From UBA1447 sp964568955 (GTDB lineage: Bacteria > Bacillota > Clostridia > Oscillospirales > Acutalibacteraceae): a stretch of DNA of 5,623 bases. Of the stretch, positions 1 through 5,623 are shown in pieces. The DNA is taken from positions 1 through 5,623 of the forward strand of contig CAZMSM010000097.1 in NCBI GenBank assembly GCA_964568955.1. Reading direction: 5' to 3'. Under the pieces are notes generated by a model, which ran no database searches, had not been told where the DNA came from, and worked only from the letters and a program-made list of their open reading frames with translations. Each line of letters begins with the position of its first letter. Positions within the stretch are counted from its first letter, which is position 1. Made by a program: the position numbers and the translations under genes.

Positions 1-2
1 GT

Positions 3-626
3 GCCGGCGGCAAACTCGGCATTGGAACGGATGGCAAACAAACTTGTGATTTTAATAATGAAACAGGCGTAAAAGTCGGCGAAGCCATTAAAGCGTTCAC
101 CGCGAACCCGGCATTTATCACCGGCGATGATGCTGTTTTAACCGGTGGCATGGGCGAGAAAATCTGCGCAGGTGTTTCCGGAACGTGGAACGCGGATACG
201 ATTAAAGAGAAGTTAGGTGAAAATTTTGCCGCTACAAAACTGCCGACATTTTCTGTTGGTGGTGTTCAAACCCAAATGGGATCATTCGGCGGTTACAAAA
301 TCATCGGTGTTAACAAAGGCACAAAGAGCCCGCTTGACGCGATGGCGCTGGCCCAGTGGTTGACCAACGAGCAAAGCCAGGCAACCCGTTTCGCTAAAAG
401 AGCACTAGGCCCCTCAAACCTTAAAGTAGCGGCAAGTGAAGCGGTTGAAGCGAATGTGGCTTTGGGTGCTCTTGCAGCACAAAATGAGTTTGCCACATCA
501 CAAAAAGATGTTCTCGGTTCTTACTGGGGACCGGCGGAAGCCTTTGGAACCGAAATGGAAGCGAGAAACTATGCAAAAACAATCCAACAGCAGCTTGACG
601 ACATGGTTGCCCAAATTACCGCCTAG
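3..626 (+). CDS. malE: Maltose/maltodextrin-type ABC transporter substrate-binding protein, C-terminal part (5' end outside window)
   Basis: Extracellular solute-binding protein of family 1, the receptor that delivers sugar to the membrane permeases. The frame is open from base 3 to the TAG at 624-626, giving 207 residues of the C-terminal half; the start and signal peptide lie upstream of the window. The internal ATG at 150 is not the true start, because homologous-looking protein continues upstream of it. Family-typical features are a VSGTWNAD segment (the 'hinge' tryptophan region), LPTF with a following GGVQTQMGSFGGYKI stretch, ALAQWLTNEQSQATRF (the 'fa.fLtneeaQ' helix) and SYWGPAEAFGTEM near the end. 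It lies 122 bases upstream of malF on the same strand, the usual malE-malF-malG order. The substrate is inferred from the malF/malG and amylase neighbours; from this half alone another oligosaccharide is possible. The two cysteines in this half are not a lipobox; the lipoprotein signal expected in a Gram-positive would lie outside the window. Confidence 0.9.
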   Translation, partial: AGGKLGIGTDGKQTCDFNNETGVKVGEAIKAFTANPAFITGDDAVLTGGMGEKICAGVSGTWNADTIKEKLGENFAATKLPTFSVGGVQTQMGSFGGYKIIGVNKGTKSPLDAMALAQWLTNEQSQATRFAKRALGPSNLKVAASEAVEANVALGALAAQNEFATSQKDVLGSYWGPAEAFGTEMEARNYAKTIQQQLDDMVAQITA

Positions 627-654
627 TCTATAAGCTTACTGTAATATGAATTCA

Positions 655-685
655 GCCGGTCGGGCGGTTATACTGCCCGACCGGC
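655..685 (+). promoter_or_regulatory. Perfect 11-bp GC-rich hairpin between malE and malF, without U-tract
   Basis: Bases 655-665 (GCCGGTCGGGC) pair perfectly with 675-685 (GCCCGACCGGC) around a 9-base loop at 666-674. Neither strand shows a run of T directly after the stem: the + strand continues AACCAAAAACC. It is therefore not a standard intrinsic terminator. Its place, 29 bases after the binding-protein stop and 63 bases before the malF start, suggests an mRNA 3'-end stabiliser or processing site that lets binding protein be made in excess over permease. The E. coli malE-malF gap carries REP hairpins with that role. The function here is inference; the hairpin itself is directly visible. 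Confidence 0.75.
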
Positions 686-748
686 AACCAAAAACCATCA
701 GGCTGTTTGTACCGAGTGTAATCAATAGACAAGCGGGGAGGATTCTTT

Positions 749-2242
749 ATGACCGATTATGAGCTGATGGGGTTGAGTCCGGTTAAAAGAGCAGGGTACA
801 AAATTGGGAAAGCAGTCACAGGCTTTCCGAAGCTTTTTAAAAAGAAAATAATAGGGGTTGGCCATGCATTCGTGTCAGCCTTTAAAAGCATTGGCCGTCA
901 AACAAAGGAATTGTTAGATACGTTTATCAAAGGGAATATCGGCAACAAACTTTCCTTCTTTATCATGGGGGCCGGTAACATTTTTAACGGTCAACTCGTA
1001 AAGGGTCTTATGTACTTTTCTACCCAAATCGCCTTCATTCTTTACATAACAGGGTTCGGGTGGCAATATGTGAAAGACATCGGGACCCTTGGCACCAATG
1101 CCGGCAGCCAAGTGTTTGATCCTGTGGACCAAATATACAGGTATGTGCAACCCGACAATTCCATGAAAATACTCTTGTTCGGCGTGTTTTCCATTATACT
1201 TGCCTTGGTTTTTCTCGGCATTTATTTCACCTCCGTCAAAGACGGCTACCGCGCGTATCAAATCAAGGCCTTGGGCAGAAAGCCGCTCGGCTTTATTGAG
1301 GAAATAAATGACCTGCTTGACAAAAAGTTTCATAAAACGCTCTTGGCGTTGCCGACTTTAATGGTGTCGGCGTTTACCATCATCCCGATTGTTTTCATGG
1401 TATTGATAGCGTTTACAAACTTTGACAAAAGTCATCAGCCACCCGGCAATCTTTTTACATGGGTAGGGATGGTGAATTTTAAAGACCTCATCTGGAACGA
1501 CCCGATGAAGTCCAACACCTTCATCAACTTATTGGGTTGGACGCTCACCTGGGCTGTTTTGGCAACGTTTTCAAACTATATTCTGGGTATGATTTTAGCA
1601 TTTATGATTAATAAAAAAGGCATTAAGCTCAAAAAGATGTGGCGAACAATCTTCATCATAACCGCAGCGGTTCCGCAGTTTGTGAGCCTGCTCTTGATGT
1701 CACAGCTTTTAACCGACCAAGGCTCCCTCAACACCTTGTTGAAAGAAATGGGGATTATTGAAAAGAGCATCCCCTTTTTAACCGATGCAACCCTTGCCAG
1801 AGTGTCGGTTGTGGTCATCAATATATGGGTAGGCATACCCTATACCATGCTGATAACGACAGGCATCCTGATGAACATACCTGAGGATTTATACGAGAGT
1901 GCCCGCATTGACGGTGCCGGGCCAATAATCACTTTTACTAAAATTACACTGCCCTATATGCTCTTTGTCACAACACCTTATTTGATTACCCAGTTTGTGG
2001 GCAACATCAACAATTTCAATGTTATTTATCTTTTAACAAGGGGCAATCCCTTGAGCACGGACTATTTCCAAGCGGGTAAAACGGACTTGCTCATCACCTG
2101 GCTGTATAAGCAAACGGTAAACGAGCAAAACTACAACCTCGCCTCCGCTATCGGTATTATTACCTTCATTCTTGTGGCCTCCATGTCGCTTTTGGTCTAT
2201 AACTCTTCAAAATCTGCAAAGAGGGAGTCTGATTTTCAGTGA
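749..2242 (+). CDS. malF: Maltodextrin-type ABC transporter permease, MalF-like
   Basis: Inner-membrane permease subunit that forms the sugar channel with MalG. The 497-residue protein starts at ATG 749 behind a strong GGGGAGG at 735-741 (7-base spacing). It has about eight hydrophobic segments, near residues 77-103, 139-161, 197-223, 260-288, 299-321, 351-375, 403-425 and 464-486. The ATPase-docking EAA loop is at about 379-402: E383-S384-A385, G389, then I399 and L401-P402, the canonical spacing with one A replaced by S. Hydrophobicity places it in the cytoplasm between segments 6 and 7, as in MalF. Two features differ from E. coli MalF. The large periplasmic P2 loop after the third segment is missing (only about 36 residues there), and a roughly 65-residue basic N-terminal extension precedes a GAGNIFNGQLVKG motif. 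The absence of P2 is usual in Gram-positive relatives. The stop overlaps the malG start, so the two are probably translationally coupled. Maltodextrin specificity is inferred from neighbours and overall resemblance. Confidence 0.92.
   Translation: MTDYELMGLSPVKRAGYKIGKAVTGFPKLFKKKIIGVGHAFVSAFKSIGRQTKELLDTFIKGNIGNKLSFFIMGAGNIFNGQLVKGLMYFSTQIAFILYITGFGWQYVKDIGTLGTNAGSQVFDPVDQIYRYVQPDNSMKILLFGVFSIILALVFLGIYFTSVKDGYRAYQIKALGRKPLGFIEEINDLLDKKFHKTLLALPTLMVSAFTIIPIVFMVLIAFTNFDKSHQPPGNLFTWVGMVNFKDLIWNDPMKSNTFINLLGWTLTWAVLATFSNYILGMILAFMINKKGIKLKKMWRTIFIITAAVPQFVSLLLMSQLLTDQGSLNTLLKEMGIIEKSIPFLTDATLARVSVVVINIWVGIPYTMLITTGILMNIPEDLYESARIDGAGPIITFTKITLPYMLFVTTPYLITQFVGNINNFNVIYLLTRGNPLSTDYFQAGKTDLLITWLYKQTVNEQNYNLASAIGIITFILVASMSLLVYNSSKSAKRESDFQ
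2221..2227 (+). promoter_or_regulatory. Ribosome binding site for malG, inside the malF 3' end
   Basis: GAGGGAG lies within the last codons of malF. It is 11 bases before GTG 2239 and 14 before ATG 2242. The spacing is long for either start, so re-initiation by ribosomes finishing malF (overlapping TGATG at 2240-2244) probably contributes. The spacing slightly favours GTG 2239, while the codon preference favours ATG 2242. Confidence 0.5.
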
Positions 2243-3096
2243 TGAAGAAAAATAAGAAACGCATTTCCCTCGCAAATATAGTCATTTATGCTATCCTTTC
2301 CGTTATGGGGGTCGTATGGGTATTGCCGATTGTTTGGCTGCTGATATTATCCTTTCGGGGGGACGACACGGGACCCTACCCCATCAATGTGTTCCCAAAA
2401 GAGTTTACCTTGGACAATTATACGAAGCTGTTTACGGAAACAACGCTTTTCAACTACCCCCGTTGGTTTTTGAACACATTTATTGTGGCGGTGTTTACCT
2501 GCATTATCAGCACGGTTCTGGTTTTAATGATCAGCTACGCGTTTAGCCGTTTGCGTTTTAAAAGCAGAACCAAGTTTTTGAATATCGGCTTAATTTTGGG
2601 CATGTTCCCGGGGTTTATGACGATGATTGCCGTGTACAACATACTAAAACTCATCGGGCTTGACCAATCACTCGCAGCACTTGTGCTGGTTTATTCCGCC
2701 GCGGCTTGTATGGGGTATTATATCGCCAAAGGGTTTTTTGACACCTTGCCAATTGCTATAGATGAGGCGGCGACGATTGACGGCGCAACAAAAAATCAAA
2801 TATTTTGGAAGATAACCTTGCCGATGTCAAAGCCCATTGTGGTGTACACGATTTTGATTTCATTCATGGCACCGTGGGTAGACTTTATTTTCGTGAGTGT
2901 CATTATGCGTGACAACTATCAAAATTACACCCTTGCCCTGGGGCTCTTCCAAATGCTCACGCGGGAAAATATCTCCGTCTATTTCACAAGGTTTTGTGCG
3001 GGTGCCGTCCTTGTGGCAATACCCATAACGCTGTTGTTTATAAAAATGCAAAAGTATTATGTGGAGGGCGTCACGGGTGGTTCTACCAAAGGGTAA
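2242..3096 (+). CDS. malG: Maltodextrin-type ABC transporter permease, MalG-like
   Basis: Second permease subunit, partner of MalF in the membrane channel. From ATG 2242 it is 284 residues; GTG 2239 would add one methionine and cannot be excluded. The ATG shares one base with the malF stop, a classic coupled arrangement. Six hydrophobic segments are visible near residues 10-37, 75-98, 108-132, 138-163, 197-222 and 247-268, the MalG number. The EAA loop is complete: E175-A176-A177, G181, I191 and L193-P194, in the cytoplasmic loop between segments 4 and 5. The C-terminus YVEGVTGGSTKG matches the conserved MalG-type ending (GGxxxGxxKG-like), which in E. coli MalG reaches into the MalK dimer. 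The length is close to E. coli MalG (296). The gene is followed 14 bases after its stop by a strong terminator, so malG closes the transport operon. Exact sugar specificity is not readable from the sequence. Confidence 0.93.
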   Translation: MKKNKKRISLANIVIYAILSVMGVVWVLPIVWLLILSFRGDDTGPYPINVFPKEFTLDNYTKLFTETTLFNYPRWFLNTFIVAVFTCIISTVLVLMISYAFSRLRFKSRTKFLNIGLILGMFPGFMTMIAVYNILKLIGLDQSLAALVLVYSAAACMGYYIAKGFFDTLPIAIDEAATIDGATKNQIFWKITLPMSKPIVVYTILISFMAPWVDFIFVSVIMRDNYQNYTLALGLFQMLTRENISVYFTRFCAGAVLVAIPITLLFIKMQKYYVEGVTGGSTKG

Positions 3097-3110
3097 TTTT
3101 AAAACACACA

Positions 3111-3141
3111 GTGCAGGGAAGAATATATCCCTGCACTTTTT
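3111..3141 (+). terminator. Intrinsic terminator after malG
   Basis: The stem GTGCAGGGA (3111-3119) pairs perfectly with TCCCTGCAC (3128-3136) around an 8-base A/T-rich loop and is followed directly by five T (3137-3141). This is a canonical Rho-independent terminator on the + strand. It closes the malE-malF-malG transcript and separates it from the amylase gene, whose start is 62 bases further on. Confidence 0.9.
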
Positions 3142-3191
3142 ATGTCGATTTTTTAGGTTGGCTTGAATAAGGCTGTCGTTCACTGTTTTGT

Positions 3192-3198
3192 GGGGGGG
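3192..3198 (+). promoter_or_regulatory. Seven-G ribosome binding site that supports a TTG start
   Basis: A run of seven G lies 5 bases upstream of TTG 3204. It can pair with the C-rich anti-Shine-Dalgarno core and is the only good site near the amylase 5' end. Starting at the later in-frame ATGs (3243, 3252 or 3261) would remove the positively charged n-region of the signal peptide, so the TTG is preferred. Confidence 0.7.
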
Positions 3199-3203
3199 TT
3201 TAT

Positions 3204-4814
3204 TTGAAACGGATAACCACGCGTTTTCTTTTCATATTTTTCATGTTTGTTATGCTTGTTATGCTTTTGCTATGCGCTTGCAACAAAGACGGTAGCAACA
3301 CAATTTCCGACGATTACCGCACCTACTACGAAGTGTTTGTTCGCAGTTTTTACGACAGCGACACCGACGGTATCGGGGACTTAAAAGGCGTAATGCAAAA
3401 GTTGGATTACCTAAACGACGGCAACTCAAAAAGTAAAAAGAGTTTGAATGTCGGCGGTATTTGGTTGATGCCGGTGATGCCATCGCCAACCTACCACAAA
3501 TATGATGTTACGGATTATTACGCCATCGACCCGCAATACGGCACCATGCAAGATTTTGAACAGTTGCTGGCAAAATGTAAAGAAAAAGACATCTCGCTTG
3601 TTATCGACCTCGTGCTCAATCACACATCGTCCGAGCATGAATGGTTCAAGTCTGCGACCACAAGCATTGGCATACCGCCTTGCGGTCAAACCGTTTGCAC
3701 GAACGAAAAGCTGTGCCGTGAGCACAACCCGTTTTGCAAATATTACAATTTCGCATCGGAGCCTCAAAACGGTTATGCCCAAGTACCGCTTTACAGTGAT
3801 TGGTATTATGAATGCCGTTTTTGGACAGGGATGCCGGACCTCAATCTGGATGAACCCCTTGTGCGGGACGAAATTACAAAAATTATGAAGTTTTGGTTGG
3901 ATAAGGGTGTATCCGGTTTTCGCCTGGACGCAGTCACATCTTTTTTTACCGGCAATAACGAAAAAAACACAGAATTTCTAAAATGGCTTAAAGCCGAAGC
4001 GGTGAAGTTGGATAAAGACTGCTATTTCGTCGGCGAAGCCTGGTCGCAGTCTAACATTATCAAAAGTCTTTACGCCAGTGGTGTTGACAGCCTGTTTAAC
4101 TTTCCCTTTTCACAAGTCGAGGGTTTGTTCATCCCCGCTGTTCGGTCGGAAAACGGTAGCAAGGTAGCCGGGCGCATGATGAACTGGCAGCAAGAGGTCT
4201 TGAAAATAAGCCCCGATAGCATTGACGCAGTTTTTTTGAGCAACCACGACAACGGCAGGAGTGCGGGCATGCTCAGCCGCAATACGGATATGGAGAAAAT
4301 GGCCGCAGCACTATATATACTTGCGCCGGGTAATTCGTTTATTTACTATGGGGAGGAGGTCGGGATGACAGGTTCGGGCAAGGACGAAAACAAGCGCCTG
4401 CCCATGCTTTGGTCTACTGTTGATACGGTGGGTATCCCATCCCCACCACCAAATGCCGAACATTTTGAACAGCCCGCGCAAGGCGTTAAGGAACAACTCA
4501 GCGATAAAGATTCCCTGCTTCATTACTATATTAAACTCGTTGTCATAAAAAACAAATACCCAGCAATCGCAAGGGGAGTGCTCACCGCTGTTGAAACTGA
4601 AAACGACACTGTTGTAGTGTTCACGAGTGAGTATGAGGGCGACGTGGTTACCGTTTTGCACAACCTTTCCGCTCAGGCGATTACGTTAAAACTCGACAAA
4701 CAAAAGGTGCCATCAAACAAAATAGTCGAACAGTTAAGTGCGAATGGCGATAAGGCAAAGCTGAAAGGGGATACCCTGTCCATGCCGGCGCATTCAACCA
4801 TAGTTATGGAATAA
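3204..4814 (+). CDS. Surface lipoprotein alpha-amylase, glycoside hydrolase family 13 (intermediate GH13_36-like group)
   Basis: Predicted extracellular, membrane-anchored enzyme that hydrolyses alpha-1,4-glucosidic bonds of starch or maltodextrins. It has 536 residues from TTG 3204. Residues 1-26 form a lipoprotein signal: K2, R3 and R7, a hydrophobic core, then lipobox L-C-A-C with Cys26 as the likely lipidated residue. The GH13 barrel follows. GIWLMPVMPSP (85-95) with Y100-D101 lies in the early strand region. Region I is DLVLNH (135-140), region II GFRLDAV (238-244) with nucleophile D242 and R240, region III GEAW with acid/base E278, and region IV SNHDN with H348 and D349. The catalytic triad is thus intact. 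The fifth region reads MPDLN (210-214, with M at 210), the form known for the group between oligo-1,6-glucosidases (QPDLN) and neopullulanases (MPKLN). KRLPMLW (397-403) also fits. A beta-sandwich domain C probably spans about 460-536. Domain B carries five cysteines (160, 165, 171, 178, 204). The gene has its own transcription unit after the malG terminator. Maltogenic or neopullulanase-like activity is possible. Confidence 0.92.
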   Translation: MKRITTRFLFIFFMFVMLVMLLLCACNKDGSNTISDDYRTYYEVFVRSFYDSDTDGIGDLKGVMQKLDYLNDGNSKSKKSLNVGGIWLMPVMPSPTYHKYDVTDYYAIDPQYGTMQDFEQLLAKCKEKDISLVIDLVLNHTSSEHEWFKSATTSIGIPPCGQTVCTNEKLCREHNPFCKYYNFASEPQNGYAQVPLYSDWYYECRFWTGMPDLNLDEPLVRDEITKIMKFWLDKGVSGFRLDAVTSFFTGNNEKNTEFLKWLKAEAVKLDKDCYFVGEAWSQSNIIKSLYASGVDSLFNFPFSQVEGLFIPAVRSENGSKVAGRMMNWQQEVLKISPDSIDAVFLSNHDNGRSAGMLSRNTDMEKMAAALYILAPGNSFIYYGEEVGMTGSGKDENKRLPMLWSTVDTVGIPSPPPNAEHFEQPAQGVKEQLSDKDSLLHYYIKLVVIKNKYPAIARGVLTAVETENDTVVVFTSEYEGDVVTVLHNLSAQAITLKLDKQKVPSNKIVEQLSANGDKAKLKGDTLSMPAHSTIVME

Positions 4815-4821
4815 TTCGCAT

Positions 4822-4856
4822 AAAAAACTGTCCCTTTGAAAAACCAAAGAGACAGT
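4822..4856 (-). terminator. Intrinsic terminator for the minus-strand ATPase gene
   Basis: Arms 4827-4838 and 4845-4856 form a 12-bp stem with a 6-base loop (4839-4844). Read on the minus strand, the stem ends in a run of T (complement of A 4822-4827). The single imperfect position, C4833 opposite A4850, is a mismatch in + strand RNA but a G-U wobble in minus-strand RNA. The + strand has no T-run after the stem. Both points assign the terminator to the leftward ATPase transcript, ending it 20 bases after its stop codon. It may act weakly on the converging amylase transcript. Confidence 0.85.
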
Positions 4857-4876
4857 AACGCTTGGATAAAGCAGCC

Positions 4877-5623
4877 TTAATGGAGGATAACCAGTTCGGT
4901 TTCCATGTCAAACAGATGAATTCTGTTTTCGTCAAAAGCAATGCGGATGGTATCGCCGGTTCTGGATTTTGTTTTGGAGTCAACACGGGCTGTTAGCTTG
5001 GTACCGTGGCAGGTTAAGTTCAGGTACACTTCCGCCCCCATCAGTTCGCTTATTTCCACATAAGCCTCTGCAACGGAACCCTTGTGTTGTTCAATAAAAT
5101 CGGCATTGTCATCCAAATCTTCCGGTCGTATGCCTATTTTGACCTTTTTCCCATCATATTTCGAAAGGTCTACCTTTGCAAGTTTTGAACCGGGGATATT
5201 GATGGTGCACTCGCCAAAGCGAACAGCATAGCCGGAATCGTTTTTAATAACAGTCCCGTCTAACAAGTTCATTTGCGGTGAGCCGATGAAGCTTGCGACA
5301 AAAACATTGTCCGGGTAGTCATACAGGTTCTGCGGGGTATCAATCTGCTTGATGAAACCATCTTTCATTACAACAATTCGGTCACCCATGGTCATGGCTT
5401 CGGTTTGGTCATGCGTAACGTATACAAAAGTTGTTTCAAGGCGCTTATGCAGTTTGATAATCTCTGCCCTCATTGCGGTGCGAAGCTTGGCATCTAGGTT
5501 AGAAAGCGGCTCATCAAGCAGGAAAACCGCAGGGTTACGAACCATTGCACGCCCCAGGGCAACACGTTGACGCTGACCGCCCGAAAGCGCTTTTGGCTTG
5601 CGGTCCAACAGCTGCTCAATTTC
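4877..5623 (-). CDS. ugpC: Carbohydrate ABC transporter ATP-binding protein, UgpC/MsmX/MalK type, C-terminal part (5' end outside window)
   Basis: Cytoplasmic ATPase that dimerises and drives sugar import through permeases such as MalF/MalG. The frame is open to the right edge and ends at TAA 4879-4877; 248 residues are present. The first visible residues are EIEQLLDRKPKALSGGQ; the TTG at 5608 reads as an internal leucine, not a start. Visible motifs, numbered from the window edge, are the ABC signature LSGGQ (13-17), Walker B VFLLDEP (33-39, D37 and catalytic E38), the D-loop SNLD (41-44) and switch histidine H71 in VTHDQ. Walker A and the Q-loop are off the window. The rest is the regulatory beta-rich domain of MalK-like ATPases, with GIRPEDL and MGAEVYLNL, the typical TOBE/MOI signatures. 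The family often serves several sugar importers from a single gene, which fits its separate, convergent placement. Pairing with this MalF/MalG is likely from proximity but not proven. Confidence 0.93.
   Translation of the reverse strand, partial: EIEQLLDRKPKALSGGQRQRVALGRAMVRNPAVFLLDEPLSNLDAKLRTAMRAEIIKLHKRLETTFVYVTHDQTEAMTMGDRIVVMKDGFIKQIDTPQNLYDYPDNVFVASFIGSPQMNLLDGTVIKNDSGYAVRFGECTINIPGSKLAKVDLSKYDGKKVKIGIRPEDLDDNADFIEQHKGSVAEAYVEISELMGAEVYLNLTCHGTKLTARVDSKTKSRTGDTIRIAFDENRIHLFDMETELVILH

Noticed and set aside
150..152. ATG 150 as the start of the binding-protein gene
   Set aside because: The frame stays open to base 3, and the residues upstream (a KVGEAIKAF segment) continue the binding-protein fold; the gene is cut by the window edge.
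655..685. malE-malF hairpin as a Rho-independent terminator
   Set aside because: There is no T-run after the stem on either strand, and the downstream permease genes of the same pathway follow closely.
914..1333. Open frame of 139 codons on the minus strand inside malF
   Set aside because: It lies fully antisense to a well-supported permease, shows no recognisable domain and has no convincing ribosome binding site; it is a shadow of malF codon use.
3142..3191. A promoter for the amylase gene
   Set aside because: The T-rich bases and a TTGAATAAG stretch near 3163 tempted a call, but no -35/-10 pair with proper spacing and good match was found.
3426..3888. Overlapping open frames on both strands (minus 3426-3782, plus 3502-3888) inside the amylase
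   Set aside because: They coincide with the conserved GH13 region I to region II segment in the correct frame; their own translations are basic, low-complexity and resemble no family.
5606..5608. TTG 5608 as the start of the ATPase gene on the minus strand
   Set aside because: The frame runs on to the window edge, and a start here would remove Walker A and the Q-loop from an otherwise intact ATPase.
1..5623. Mobile element, CRISPR array, tRNA or defence system
   Set aside because: No direct-repeat arrays, inverted terminal repeats, transposase or recombinase motifs, or RNA gene folds were seen; nearly all bases are explained by five genes and their short control regions.

Overview
The window is a compact starch/maltodextrin-use locus, most likely from a Gram-positive, low-to-mid-GC bacterium of the Bacillota (Clostridia-like). 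This assignment is an inference. It rests on strong purine-rich ribosome binding sites, a lipoprotein signal on a secreted amylase, a MalF without the large periplasmic loop of the enterobacterial protein, and an UgpC/MsmX-type ATPase encoded apart from the permeases. I cannot name a genus from sequence alone.

Layout, left to right. On the + strand are the 3' end of a sugar-binding protein gene (MalE-like, 5' end outside the window), an intergenic region with a perfect 11-bp hairpin, malF, and malG, whose start overlaps the malF stop. A canonical intrinsic terminator follows malG. Next comes a TTG-started gene for a surface lipoprotein alpha-amylase of family GH13. A short convergent intergenic region holds a terminator that serves the minus strand. 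The last gene, on the minus strand, is a carbohydrate ABC transporter ATPase (UgpC/MsmX/MalK type) whose N-terminal part lies beyond the right edge.

Inferred teamwork: the membrane-anchored amylase cuts starch or glycogen outside the cell. The binding protein captures the released maltodextrins and MalF/MalG carry them across the membrane. The neighbouring ATPase is the obvious candidate to power import, although it is transcribed separately and convergently. Expression appears to be set piecewise: a hairpin without a U-tract between malE and malF (a likely mRNA stability or processing element), a true terminator isolating the amylase, and a rare TTG start behind a seven-G ribosome binding site for the amylase.

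No mobile element, CRISPR array, RNA gene or clearly undescribed system was seen. The less ordinary details are a cysteine cluster in amylase domain B, a long basic N-terminal extension on MalF with a GxGxxxNGQxxKG motif, and the regulatory structures between the genes. No stretch longer than 300 bases lacks a gene.
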